Assembly: GCA_033398695.1 (NCBI GenBank)
Contig: CM065802.1
Coordinates: 140,664,096-140,728,095, forward strand
Direction: 5' to 3'
Source of the DNA: Orobanche coerulescens
Lineage: Eukaryota > Streptophyta > Magnoliopsida > Lamiales > Orobanchaceae
DNA length: 64,000 nucleotides
Shown: positions 1-11,646 of the stretch, piece by piece
Layout: each line of letters begins with the position of its first letter
Numbering within the stretch: position 1 is the stretch's first letter
The notes under the pieces: model-generated
Databases searched by the model: none
What the model saw: the letters and a program-made list of their open reading frames with translations, nothing else
What the model was told of the DNA's origin: nothing
Translations under genes and position numbers: made by a program

Positions 1-1605
1 ATCAGCTGCACTTGCTCATGCCAAATTTGAGTTTTCTAAACTGACACAGCTGAGTAATACACAAGCAAAGGAAATAACATCCTTGAAGGCATCTATAACC
101 TTAGATGGTCTATGTATAAATCAGAGGCCGCTTTATTCAAAACTAGGCCTTGGATATGACCCCAACACTCCCTCCACTTCTAAAACTACTTTCATAAAGG
201 GAGAAATACTTGTTCAGACTACTGAGCCTAGAAACAAACCTGCATTTCAAAATAGGCAGCATCCCAGTCAAAAGTTTAGGCAGCAGCTAAGGTTTACAAG
301 GCAGCCACCTAGACAGGAGACTAGGCAATAGCCAAGGCAGAAGAAGCAGCAAAACATTATTCTGCTTATTATCAAAGACTCCCCAAAAACAAATTTTAAA
401 ATGGGAGAGGTAAATGGAAATCTCAAGGTTATCCAAATTTTCAAAATGACCAGGTGTGGAGACCCCAAAGATTTAACAAATGGTCTCAGCCAAGATTTAG
501 GAATAGCCCACACCACAAACATTATGAGGCATATCCACTATAGAATCCTAATCAGGGATATAGATCTAGACAGCACACACCTTATAGGGGTAATCAATAT
601 AATTTTCATAATCCAAGGAGAAAGTAATTCTCCAAAAAGCCCACTGACCCCAAAGGACCCACTCAAATTTTGGTACCTAAATATCTGCTTGTCTGATTGC
701 AGAAAATATGGGAGGACTACTACCACATCTCCTCAAGTTTAACAGTAGGAGGTGAAGAATGGTTTGTAGACTCTGAATGCTCAAGGCACATGACAGGGAG
801 CAAGAAGATTCTTTCAGAATATGTGAAAGAAAGAGGTCCTGATATAACTTTTGGAGATAGCTCAAGTGGACAAACCAAAGGTTATGGGAAGCCGCACAGA
901 GGGAACATAATCATCACCAAAGTGCAATGTGTCAAAGGGCTCAAATACAATCTCCTAAGTATAAGCCAATTCTGTGATGAGAACAACCTAATAGTTTTCA
1001 CAAGATGGAAATGTATGGTGATTGATCTCCTGGCTGGAGAAGTGAAGCTACAAGGATTGAGAAGAAGATATGTCTATCTGATAGATTGGAAATAAGGAAC
1101 ACCAAACACATGTTTCTTATAAAAAACAATTGCTGAAAATGGATGGCTCTGGCACAAGAGACTATTTTACCTGAATTTCAAAGCCATTAACAAGATAAGT
1201 TCTCAAAAGCTGGTCAAAGGACTTCCAACATAAGTATTCAATAAAAAGGCTCTCTGTGATGCATGCCAGAAGGGAAAGAAGACCAGAGCATCTTTCAAAC
1301 CAGTTCAGCCTACCACTCTCACCACCAGAATTTTGGATCTACTTCATATGGATCTCTTTGGCCCCATCAAGCCAAGGACATTGAGTAGAAGGAAGCATGC
1401 CTTAGCAGTAATAGATGACTACTCCAGATATACATGGGTTGTTTTTCTCTATAAAAAGAGTGAAACATTATCAAAGCTACCTAAACTGGTGAGAAAAATT
1501 CAGAATGAGAAATCTCTCTCAATCATAAAGATCAGACCAGACAGAGGTGGAGAATTTCTCAATAAGGCAATCACTGAATACAGTGATCATAATGGAAACC
1601 AGCAC
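1..1605 (+). pseudogene. Copia gag-protease-integrase relic, array unit 1
   Basis: Broken Ty1/copia polyprotein of the SIRE/Maximus type. Positions 1-330 read as the polar, Gln-rich C-terminal part of gag. Around 760-1095 is the protease to pre-integrase region, beginning WFVDSECSRHMTG; the usual protease DSG/DSA is DSE here, so the catalytic triad is lost. Around 1140-1330 is the integrase zinc-finger region, with WHKR and the CDACQKGK cysteine pair. At 1333-1608 is the start of the integrase core, with HMDLFGP and VIDDYSRYTWV, and the second catalytic Asp region is RPDRGGEF. Stops and frameshifts interrupt it at several points, so it encodes nothing whole. Confidence 0.85.
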
Positions 1606-3261
1606 TGAATACAATTGAAAAACTCAACTGAAATTACCACAACTGAGATTAAGAGGCTAACTATTTTAAACAGTGAGAAATCAGCTGCAGTTGCTCATGT
1701 CAAATCTAAGTTTTCTAAACTGACACAGCTGAGTAATACACAAGCAAAGGAAATAACATCCTTGAAGGCATCTATAACCTTATATGGTCTATGTATAAAT
1801 CAGAGGCTGCTTTATTCAAAAGCAGGCCGTGGATATGACCCCAACACTCCCTCCACTTCTAAAACTACTTTCATAAAGGGAGAAACACGTGTTCAGACTG
1901 CTGAGCCTAGAAACAAACCTGCATTTCAAAATAGGCAGCAGCCCAAGGTTTACAAGGCAGCCACCTAGACAGGAGACTAGGCAATGGCCAAGGCAGAAGA
2001 AGCAGCAAAACATTATTCTTCTTATTATCAAAGACTCCCCAAAAACAGATTTTAAAATGGGAGAGGTAAATGGAAACCTCAAGGTTATCCAAATTTTCAA
2101 AATAACCAGGTGTGGAGACCCCAAAATTTAATAAATGGTCTCAGCCAAGATTTAGGAATGGACCACACCACAAATATTATGAGGCATATCCACTATACAA
2201 TCCTAATCGGGGATACAGATCTAGACATCACACACTTTATAGGTGTAATCAACATAATTTTCATAATCCAAGGAGAAAGTAATTCTCCAAAAAGCCCACT
2301 GACCCCAAAGGACCCACTCAAATTTGGGTACCTAAATATCTGCTTGTCTGATTCCAGAAAATATGGGAGGACTACTACCACATCTCCTCAAGTTCAACAG
2401 TAGGAGGTGAAGAATGGTTTGTAGACTATGGATGCTCAAGGCACATGACAGGGAACAAGAAGATTCTTTCAGAATATGTGAAAGAAAGAGGTCCGGATAT
2501 AACTTTTGGAGATATCTCAAGTGGACAAACCAAAGGTTATGGGAAGCTGCACAGAGGGAACATAATCATCACCAAAGTGCAATGTCTCAAAGGGCTCAAA
2601 TACAATCTCCTAAGTATAAGCCAATTCTGCGATGAGAACAACCTAGTAGTCTTCACAAGATGGAAATGTATGGTGATTTATCTCCTGACTGGAGAAGTGA
2701 AGCTACAAGGATTCAGAAGAAGAGATTTCTATCTGATAGATTGGAAATTAGGAACACCAAATATGTGTTTCTTAGCAAAAACAATTGCTGAAAATGAATG
2801 GCTCTGGCACAAGAGACTATGTTACCTGAATTTCAAAGCCATCAACAATATAAGTTCTCAAAAGATGGTCAGAGGACTTCCAACATAAGTATTCAAGAAA
2901 GAGGCTCTCTGTGATGCATGGCAGAAGGGAAAGCAGACCAGAGCATCTCTCAAACCAGTTCAGCATACCACTATCACCACCAGAATTCTGGATCTACTTC
3001 ATATGGATCTCTTTTGCCCCATCAAGCCAAGGACATTGAGTGGAATGAAGCATGCCTTAGTAGTAGTAGATGACTACTCCAGATATACATGGGTTGTTTT
3101 TCTCTATAAAAAGAGTGAAATATTATCAAAGCTACCTGAACTGCTGAGAAAAATTCAGAATGAGAAATCTCTCTCAATCATAAAGATCAAATCAGACAGA
3201 GGAGGAAAATTCCTCAACAAGGCAATCACTGAATACAGTGATCACAATGGAATCCAGCACT
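1606..3261 (+). pseudogene. Copia gag-protease-integrase relic, array unit 2
   Basis: Second array unit with the same domain order as unit 1. The gag C-terminus is at about 1615-1968. The protease to pre-integrase stretch is about 2414-2888 and is longer and less broken than in unit 1: it reads through LIDWKLGTPNMC, where unit 1 has a stop. The integrase core start is at 3003-3263 (HMDLFCPIKP, VVDDYSRYTWV, KSDRGGKF). The Cys in LFCP (Gly in unit 1) and the final Lys for Glu in RGGKF are private substitutions, as expected for relaxed drift after duplication. Confidence 0.85.
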
Positions 3262-3809
3262 GAAAGACAATTGAAAAAACTCAGCTGAAATTACCACAAC
3301 TGAGATTAAAAAGCTAACTATTTTAAACAGTGAGAAATCAGCTGCACTTGCTCATGCCAAATTTGAGTTTTTTAAACTGACACAGCTGAGTAATACACAA
3401 GCAAAGAAAATAACATCCTTGAAGGCATCTATAACCTTAGATGGTCTATGTATAAATCAGAGGCCGCTTTATTCAAAACTAGGCCTTGGATATGACCCCA
3501 ACACTCCCTCCACTTCTAAAACTACTTTCATAAAGGGAGAAACACTTGTTCAGACTACTGAGCCTAGAAACAAACCTGCATTTCAAAATAGGCAGCAGCC
3601 CAGTCAAAAGTTTAGGCAGCAGCCAAGGTTTACAATGCAGCCACCTAGACAGGAGACTAGGCAATGGCCAAGGCAGAAGAAGCAGCACAACATTATTCTG
3701 CTTATTATAAAAGACTCCCCAAAAACAGATTTTAAAAAGGGAGAGGTAAATGGAAACCTCAAGGTTATCCAAATTTTCAAAATAACCAGGTGTGGAGACC
3801 CCAAAGATT
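3262..3809 (+). pseudogene. Copia gag C-terminus, truncated array unit 3
   Basis: Third unit, containing only the gag C-terminal stretch (reading frame about 3419-3809). It has the same Gln/Arg-rich tail as the other two units. It stops matching the array at about 3809, where GACCCCAAAGATTT runs straight into unrelated DNA beginning TTCCCTGATTCC. No target duplication is visible at this edge, so the cut may be a deletion or recombination breakpoint. Confidence 0.85.
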
Positions 3810-3832
3810 TTTCCCTGATTCCCAGAGAGAAT

Positions 3833-3961
3833 CCCGGATATCCAGGGATTCAAGCTGCGATTTTCCATCCCTGGATTTCCGGGATTGCAAGGTATGGGCT
3901 CTCAATCCCTGGATTTCCGGGATGGCAAGGTATGGGCTCTCAACCCCTGGATCTTAGGGAT
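3833..3961. repeat. Cluster of CCCTGGATTTCCGGG-type words
   Basis: The word CCCTGGATTTCCGGG occurs at 3869-3883 and 3907-3921. Its near reverse complement CCCGGATATCCAGGG lies at 3833-3847, and a fourth degraded copy starts near 3943. The two forward copies are followed by the same GCAAGGTATGGGCTCTCAA spacer, so they are also a 38-bp tandem pair. Confidence 0.8.
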
Positions 3962-4070
3962 TCTGTCAGGTGAGCCAGGATCTTCTTTCCCAAGAGTTCA
4001 ACCTTCCTGAGTTTGGTGGTTTTTAGGTCGGCTCATTCCTATTCAAATCAGTAGTTTGAGAGACCTTTGA

Positions 4071-4267
4071 GTTCGGCGACCTGTTATTGGATATCATAGG
4101 TCAGCGGGGGCCTCCGAGGTCGGCGCCCTTCTAACAGATGTCACAGCTAAGCGGGACCTCCGAGGTCGGCGACCTTTATCAGATATCATAGGTCAGCGGG
4201 GCCTCCGAGGTCGGCGCCCTTCTAACAGACGTTACAGCTAAGTAGGGCTTCCGAGGTCGGCGACCTT
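4071..4267. repeat. Tandem GGTCGGCGACC palindrome array
   Basis: About five copies of an odd-centred palindrome, GAGGTCGGCGACCT or its variant with GCGCCC, are spaced by alternating linkers (TATCATAGGTCAGCGGGGCC and a CTAACAGA..CACAGCTAAG type). The pattern gives a higher-order period near 100 bp. It lies upstream of the TATA-like site near 4331, the same arrangement seen in the LTRs further right. Confidence 0.8.
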
Positions 4268-5325
4268 CTAAAGGACCTTGGGGTTGTCATCTCCTTATCT
4301 AAGAACCTAGGTCGGACTTTTATTGGTCCATATTTTAAACCGGGTTTTCAGGGAGCGTACATTCGACGTCCTATCAGTTAGTAGTCAATTGTTAAAAAAG
4401 ATTATGAAATGGAGTTTGTAGTATCGAGAAGCATGCTTGAATGTCGACTCCTACATTGAGTTATAAGTATGATATGAATTATTAGGGTTTTCATGTTTAG
4501 GGTTTTCGTTGCTAGAAACGAGCTCTAGGTCAATATGACGTTTTCCATTTTTGCCGGAAATTGACAGTTTAGATATACTTTACAGAGACGGTCATAACTT
4601 TCTCCATTTTTATTAATTTTGAGATCCGTAAAATGGACATAAAACTAGGCTTCAGTGGCTTTCTAGTGGAATATGATACACTGTCCGGCTCTTCGTATGC
4701 AAGCACATAATTCTAATTCTTTCCATCTTTTTGCACATTTATATTTTTGATTACATTAAGTATTTGATGATGGTTTTTGAACCAAGGTATGTGTAACAGA
4801 ATCAAGTGTCGGTTACTGCTGTTAGTAGCTCCATATGTTATATGGTCAGTTGGGTTCTCTGTGAGAACCATAACTTTTATGATTAAAACTAAAAGTCGAA
4901 TGTAAAACCCTAAAGTCCAAACATGTAGATCGAGTCAGTTGTCCGTTAGACTTTGTTAAGCTCAATCGACCGCTAAACTTAGTTGTTTCTCGTGAAAGGT
5001 GGAGCAGCATATTGAAGCATAAGGAAGAGTCGAGAATTGTTTTGCTTGCATTTATTACTTGTCCAGGTGGGCTTTCTATACGAAAATGATTTGAGCTTTG
5101 CTATATTTTGATGAAATGTTTTACTAGCAAATTATGATTTCAATGATTCTGATGCATAAACACCTTTACGTGGATTCTTATGAACCTATCACCGTTGGGT
5201 TGCCAACCTAAGAAATGATCGGATCCTGAGCTAGACAAAAGTCGCTGGCTAGGATTAGTGTACACAATACTCAGGATTGTGAGCTCTCTTCGGAGTGGCC
5301 GATATCGGGGAGTAACCTTCCCCGA

Positions 5326-7050
5326 TGTAACGCCCCAGTCATACCCGTAATAAGTCAATAAATATTTGCCTTTAAATGAAATTACATGACATATAAATTA
5401 TGATTTCATGAACATGAATAAGTGCTGTTTACATACTCATTATGTTTTATACGACATGTTAATTATCTCTTCTAACATGGTAAATTTGTAAGATATTTTG
5501 TTACGGTGAGGAGCTCAGTTTCTCAGTAAGGAGATCGATGTGCTCAACGATTATAAAGTAACAATTGTAATGCCCCAAAAATTCAAAGACTTATTTCAAT
5601 ACTATTTATTTTGCTAACGAACAAGTTGTCCGATATTTGGACCGATACGTTCCTAGCATAAAATGAAGGATTTAAAAAGAAAAGATTTCAAAATAAATTA
5701 TAAGGATCATTTTTAAAATTTATGAAAGTGATTTCGAAAAGTTTCGAAGATTTTGATACGATAAAATTTTCATCACAGAATACCTATGTTGCAAAAATAA
5801 TATTAAATTATTTTATTATTATTTTCAAAAATCCGTTCCGAGCATCAAAATTTGGACACCGGGAAGAATTCGAACCGACCGAGCCAATTTGACGGACATC
5901 TGGCGGTCACCGCCTGACACGCTACCGAAGATTTTAGCACATCCATCTAGCAAGAGAAACTGATCTTTTCACATCAACAGGCACAGGACCTGAGGTAAGA
6001 TAGATACTTTTCTTTGCTGTATCATAAGAATCATATATTGACTATGTTATATGTGACTATATTGATCGATTGTGCATCGCATACATAAAACGAAAGGATA
6101 TCTTGAAAAGAAAATGAATACGATTGTTTTTGACTGAAAATGAAGAAAGTATGTTTTCAAAAAGGGGAGTATGGTACTTGATTGGCAGCGATAGGCCACG
6201 GGATACGGGAGGGACCGGCGGACCCACAGACTGAAAAAGGAAAGAGGGTGGTGAATACCTGCGGTGGAAATATCGGTCAGGAAAAGCCACAGACTGATAG
6301 AGGATACGGTTAATACGATTGGTCGAAAGATCGGTATGGGAAACCCATTGATAGTGGCGTAACCCACCAAAATTTTAAATTATACTGGCCAATTATAAAA
6401 ACAGGTTCCGAAAACCTCGGTCTACTTTTGTCAGTCGAGCATCTGCTTCCAGGGCCCCAAAAAGGAAAGGATTTTTTTTAAAAAAAAAGAATACTAACAT
6501 GATCATACACATGTTTATATATATATATATATGTAAACGTATAATATTAATTGTTTTATGAATATGCTACCTTGCTATTACAGAAGTATCATCTTACTGA
6601 GCCTTTAGCTCATTAGATTCTTATGATCTATGTGACGATGTAAACACCTAGAAGTTGATCATTCCTTTTCGGAGCGGCCAGTCGGAGATCCGTCAATATG
6701 CCATAATTTTAATGACTTTATTACATAAAATGAAAGAATATGTATTAATTTGAATAAGGACCGCTCTGTTATGTTGTATTCTATTATGTTGAGTTTTGTT
6801 ATCTTTTGTACTACTTCAAGAGGAATAAAAATAGTTTGCTTTATTTTTCGGAGTTAATGTTTTTGAAATTTTATAAATAAAGTTTCATAATTATAAAAAT
6901 AATATGTCCTGACATGAAATTTGTTATTACTCCCGAGTTATATATTTTAAAAAGTTAAAATTGAAAGTTTTCAAAGTACAAAGTCGTGGCATTCCATAAC
7001 TTAATGGTACGAACACTTGTGTTTTAACTATTAGGTTAGGGGGTGTTACA
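5326..7050 (+). repeat. G1 5' LTR (with internal deletion)
   Basis: Begins TGTAACGCCC and ends GGGGGTGTTACA. Against the 3' LTR (2058 bp) it is 1725 bp long. The main loss is a stretch equivalent to about 12310-12622, which includes the only TATA-like site (CCCTATTTATTC, 12404-12415). A smaller loss of about 27 bp lies near 5620. An (AT)n run occupies 6514-6532. Confidence 0.92.
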
Positions 7051-7054
7051 GTTG

Positions 7055-7066
7055 TGGTATCAGAGC
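7055..7066 (+). other. G1 primer binding site
   Basis: TGGTATCAGAGC, four bases inside the 5' LTR end. It matches the complement of the 3' end of initiator methionine tRNA, the usual primer of plant Tekay-type and copia elements. Confidence 0.9.
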
Positions 7067-7250
7067 AAAGGTTTGAATCTTTCTTGCTGACAAAAAGATG
7101 GCATATGAACTATCTCGACTGGGAGGTATGATCAACTTCAAATTTTAGAGGTATGTTGCATAGATTTTATGTATTATTTGATGATTGATATGATTGTGCA
7201 TTTATTATTGACTTATGACGGGGTTAAGATTGGGCGATAAATAAGAAACA

Positions 7251-8240
7251 ATGGCACCAAAAAGGAAGACGAGAGATGACCAGAATCCGAACCTTCTGGA
7301 TAATCTAGCCGAACTAATGCAACAACAGACAAGGATGTACGGTGAACAAATGCAGCGATTTTTGGATATGCAGCAAAGGAATCAAGGACAGCATCAACAA
7401 CATCCTCCGAGAAACGATAATGGACCAGTGGTGTATGAAAAATTTAGGAAAATTGAACCTCCTGATTTCCATGGTGGATCTGATCCCATGGTTGCAGAAG
7501 AATGAGTCAAATCACTTGATGTCATCTTCGACTATATGCGCATTGATGATGCTGAGAAGATACTTTGTGCGGTGTTACAACTCAAGAAAGACGCAAGAAC
7601 CTGGTGGGAAGGGGCCAAACTTGGAGTAAACATGGAGGGGCTTACTGGGAAAATTTTAAAATAATTTTCTATGATAAATACTTTACCAGGGACGTACGAT
7701 CATTTAAGGTGAAGGAATTCTTGGAGTTGAAACAAGGGGATATGTCTATTGGATATTATATTCGAAATTCGAGGAAGGTTGCAAGTATGTCCCATACATC
7801 GCACGGGATAATACAGAGAAGATGGAACATTTTCTGAGAGGAATTCGCCCTGAAATTAGAAGGGACATCAGGATGTCAACATCAATTGAGTTCCGACATG
7901 TGGTTGATAAAGCGCTAATCGCGAAGTCCGACGAGAAAAAAATCCAGAAGGCTTATCAACAGAAGAGGAAAGCATTTACTGCTAAAAATAAAATACAAAA
8001 GGAAGAGGCTGGATCACAAAATTAGGCAAAGTTAATCAGAAATATCCTAAGGCTGAACCTGCTCCAACGACATATGCAACATAAAAACCAAAATGTCCTA
8101 AGTGCGAGAAAAATCACTTTGGGGAATGCTTCATCAACTCCAATACTTGCTTCAAGTGTATGAAACCCGGACATATGGCAAGGAACTGCCCTAGTTTGGA
8201 GAATAGAGTTCAAGGAAGGGTCTTTGCGATGACACGAGAA
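7251..8240 (+). pseudogene. gag: G1 gag
   Basis: Capsid/nucleocapsid gene of G1. The ATG at 7251 opens [20 protein letters not shown], and a Gln-rich segment follows. The frame ends at a TGA at 7503-7505. Capsid sequence continues in shifted frames: WWEGA near 7610, [20 protein letters not shown] near 7680-7740, and [13 protein letters not shown] near 7825. A CCHC knuckle of the form CFKCX4HX4C sits at 8148-8189. The first knuckle half upstream (CPKC, 8097-8108) suggests a Cys-rich extension. At least two frame breaks rule out a working product. Confidence 0.88.
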
Positions 8241-8627
8241 CAAGCTAATACATATTCTTCTGTGGTCTCATGTACGATTTTAATCTCCAGGATTCCTGCA
8301 TTTACATTGGTAGACCCAGGATCTACGCATTCTTTTGCATTAAAAACATTTATGAGAAACTTGGGCATTAAACCGAAATTATTAGAAATTGGCTATAACG
8401 TGGCTACTCCAAGCGGAGAAGAAATGGACTCTAACCAAATGATAAGGGCTTGTACGGTTCGAATCGGTGGTAGGATGCTATATGCTGGTCTTGTCATTCT
8501 ACCAATATCAAACTTCAACGTTATCCTTGGTATGGACTGGTTATCTAAATATGGTGCACATGTCTATTGTACTAAAAAGGTAGTAACCTTCCAACCAGAG
8601 AATGAAGAACAGTTCGCATTTAGCTGA
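8241..8627 (+). pseudogene. G1 protease region
   Basis: Aspartic protease domain. The flap and fold are recognisable: LVDPGSTHSF at the active site, then VILGMDWLSKYGAHV, the WLxxYxA motif typical of plant gypsy proteases, at about 8525-8560. The catalytic triplet D-S/T-G is D-P-G here (8313-8321), which should kill the enzyme. The frame closes at a TGA at 8625-8627, before the reverse transcriptase. Confidence 0.88.
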
Positions 8628-8699
8628 AATTCCCATTCTTGCTCCTTACCGATTAAAACTGCACTAAAAGCTAAGAAGTTATTAAGAAGGGGATGTGTC

Positions 8700-10267
8700 G
8701 GCTATTTGGCCAATATTTTAGATACTTCTCATAAAATGGAATTGAAACCTGGAGATGTAGACGTGGTTAAGGAATCTCCTGAGGTATTTCCAGAGGATCT
8801 TCCAGGATTACCACCAGAACAAGAAGTTGAGTTCGAAATTGATATTATACCTTGAACTGCCCTTATCTCTAAATCACCCTATAGACTAGCACCAACCGAA
8901 CTAAAGGAATTAAAAATCCAATTACAAGAATTACTCGAAAAAGGCTTTATTCGTCCAAGTCATTCACCTTGGGGAGCACCTGTTTTATTTGTGAAAAATA
9001 AAGATGGTACGTTTCGGATATGTATTGACTACAGTGAGCTCAATAAAGTTACTATTAAAAACAAGTATCCTCTTCCAAGGATAGACAATTTTTTTGATCA
9101 GTTACAAGGAGCTTCTATATTTTCAAAAATTGATCTACGTTCTGGATATCACCAACTGAAGGTTAAAGAAGAAGATATCCCCAAAACTGCATTCAGGACA
9201 TGGTATGGTCATTACGAATTTCTTGTGATGCCCTTTGGACTGACTAATGCTCGTGCAGCCTTTATAGATCTAACGAATCGGGCATTTAAAGAATTCCTTG
9301 ATAATTTTGTGGTGGTATTTAGTGATGATATTCTTATTTATTCACGTACCAAAGAAGAACATAAAGAACACTTGAGAATTGTACTATGGATTCTCAAGGA
9401 GAAACAGTTGTATGCCAAATTCAAGAAATGTTAATTTTGGATGGAGAATGTGGTTTTCTTATGACATGTTGTATCCAAGGACGGCATTTTAGTTATCCGA
9501 GCAAAGTGTAAGCTGTGATCAACTGGCCAACACATACCAATGTATCGGAAGTTCGTAGTTTCTTGGGATTGGCCAGATACTACTGACGGTTTGTACAAGG
9601 ATTTTCAAAGATTGCCACTCCATTGACTAGGCTAACAAGGAAGAATGTAAAGTTTATCTGGACGGATGCCTGTGAAAAGAGTTTCCAGGAGTTGAATCAT
9701 ATATTAACTACGGCCCCTATTCTTGCCACTCCTACGGGTACAGGTGGATTTGTAGTCTATACAGATGCTTCTAAGAATGGTTTGGGCGCCGTATTAATGC
9801 AGCATGGAATAGTAATAGCTTATGTGTCTAGACAATTAAAGGAGTATGAAAAGAATTATCCAACACACGATTTAGAATTGGCGGCTGTCCTCGTTGTATT
9901 AAAAATTTGGAGGCATTATCTCTATGGTGAGAAGTGTGAAATCTATACGAATCATAAGAGTTTAAAGTACTTCTTCACTCAAAAGGAACTGAATATGCGG
10001 CAAAGGAGATGTTTAGAACTGGTAAAGGACTACGACTGCAGGATTGACTATCATCCTGGTAAGCCAAATGTGGTTGCAGATGCGCTTAGTAGGAAATCTA
10101 TGTCTTTCTTCCTTACTACACAAAAACCACTTTTGTTAGATTTGTTGAAATTAGATTTGGAAATTGTGCCCAAAGGAAAGAAGTGTTTCATTATCAGCTC
10201 TTGTGGTGAAACCTACACTTCTAGATATAATCAAGGAAGAACAAAAGGCGGATCCTCAATTATGTAG
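8700..10267 (+). pseudogene. pol: G1 reverse transcriptase and RNase H
   Basis: The reverse transcriptase starts near 8860. The block [20 protein letters not shown] is at about 9020-9080 and [13 protein letters not shown] at about 9120. The catalytic box is FSDD (9318-9329), where the family norm is FIDD or YVDD. A stop lies at 9432-9434 and another near 9585. RNase H follows at about 9623-10100, with [25 protein letters not shown] and [17 protein letters not shown]. The two parts are no longer in one frame. In life this would copy the RNA genome into DNA inside the particle. Confidence 0.9.
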
Positions 10268-11646
10268 ATTAAAAGAAAGGGTCGAGACAGGTTACTTGAC
10301 GGATTTCTCAATTTCTAACGATCAAGTTTTGCGATATAAAGGGAGATTATGTGTTCCAGATGACGTATCAACCAGAGGGGATATTCTGATGGAAGCTCAT
10401 TCTATCCCTTACTCAATACATCCAGGTAGCACGAAAATGTATAAAGATCTACAGAAACACTACTGGTGGCCTAACAGAAGAAGGATGTTGCGAGATACGT
10501 GACGGAATGTCTGACTTGCCTACAGATTAAAACGGAACTTCAAAGACCGACAGGCTTATTAAAACCCTTATTGTTTCTAGAATGAAAGTGGGAACATATT
10601 ATAATGGACTTTGTGCTCGGAATACCACAAACTCAAAATAGTTACAACTCAATTTGGGTGACTGTCGATAGGTTAACCAAATCTGCTCACTTTCTCCCTA
10701 TAAAATCAACGTATAATATGGACCGATATGCTCAAGAGTACATTAAAGAAATTTTCCGATTGCATGGAGTACCACTATCAATAGTATCTGATCAAGATCC
10801 TAAGTTTACATCGGTATTTTGGAGAAGCTTGCACAATGCTATGGCAACGAGGCTTGCTTTCAGTACAGGTTTTCATCCACAGACTGACGGACAGTCAGAA
10901 AGAGTTATTCAGATATAGGAGGATATGTTAAGAGCATGCATACTCGATTTCAAAGGTAATTGGGATACAAAACTTTCATTGGTAGAGTTCACCTATAATA
11001 ATAACTATCTATCTACGATTGGAATGGCTCCATATGAAGTACTATATGGAAGAAAATGCAGATCTCCTATTTATTAGGATGAAGTTGGCGAAAGAAGTCT
11101 TTTGGGTCCAGAAATAGTTCAACAAACTGCAATGATAGGAGGAAAGATTAAGGATGCAGATACACGTAGGAGAGACCTGGAATTTGAATTCGGCGACTAT
11201 GTATTCTTGAGAGTGTCTCCGATGAAGAGCATCCTGAGATTTGGGAAAAAGAGCAAACTTAGCCCAAGATACGTTGGACCATTTGAAATCTTGGAAAGGA
11301 TTGGTGACAGGGCTTATAGGTTGGCGTTACCTCCTTCACTATCTGGTGTTCATAATGTCTTTCACGTATCTATGTTAAAGAAGTACATACCTAACCTTTC
11401 TCATGTGTTAAGCTATGAATCGTTGAAGTAATCTCCCGATTTGGCCTACGAAGAGAAACCGGTATTGATTCTTGATCAGAAGGTAAAGAAATTGAGGAAC
11501 AAAGAAATACAGCTAGTTAAAGTATTATGGAGGAATCATTCGGAAGAAGAAGCTACATGGGAAAGAGAGGAAGAGATGCAAAGCAAATATCCAGAGCTTT
11601 TTGGTATGACCAATTTTGGGGATGAAATTTTATATGGAGGGAGGAT
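10268..11646 (+). pseudogene. pol: G1 integrase with C-terminal chromodomain
   Basis: An HHCC-like region lies at about 10400-10530 ([18 protein letters not shown]). The core catalytic Asp is in VTVDRLTKSAHF (about 10645), the second in SDQDPKF (10786-10806) and the Glu in DGQSERV (about 10885). A TAG follows at 10916-10918, and another stop lies in the CRSPIY block. The C-terminal part has [21 protein letters not shown] (11269 on), then a chromodomain-like tail with YEEKPVLILDQK, VKVLWRNHSEEEATWERE and YPELF (about 11445-11600). Its natural stop is gone and the frame runs into the LTR. The tail marks a chromovirus, most like the Tekay clade. Confidence 0.88.
11634..11646 (+). other. G1 polypurine tract
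   Basis: The purine-rich run ATGGAGGGAGGAT lies directly before the TG of the 3' LTR, as expected for the plus-strand primer. Confidence 0.8.

Larger units (their letters stand above)
1..3809 (+). repeat. Tandem array of a 1.66-kb copia segment
   Basis: The same segment occurs three times head to tail. It starts before the window and the third copy is cut at about 3809. The landmark TCAGCTGCA lies at 2, 1681 and 3338, giving periods of 1679 and 1657. Each complete unit runs from the C-terminal part of a copia gag through the protease and pre-integrase region into the integrase core. It then jumps back to gag at the same point (about 1606 and 3262). Units differ by scattered substitutions and small indels; unit 2, for example, lacks about 19 bp that units 1 and 3 have near 270 and 3603. 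The fixed junction argues for amplification of one rearranged segment, not separate insertions. Confidence 0.9.
3810..5325 (+). repeat. Left part of an old LTR-like sequence
   Basis: There is no coding potential in 1.5 kb. The stretch holds two clusters of short palindromes (3833-3961 and 4071-4267), followed by an AT-rich TATA-like site near 4331-4341. It is broken at 5325 by element G1 and resumes at 13705. Downstream of G1 the sequence ends near 14308 with GGGGCCGTGA, an ending typical of some plant gypsy LTRs. I infer that 3810-5325 plus 13705-14308 are one degraded LTR. I could not find its internal partner or a clean TG start. Confidence 0.5.
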
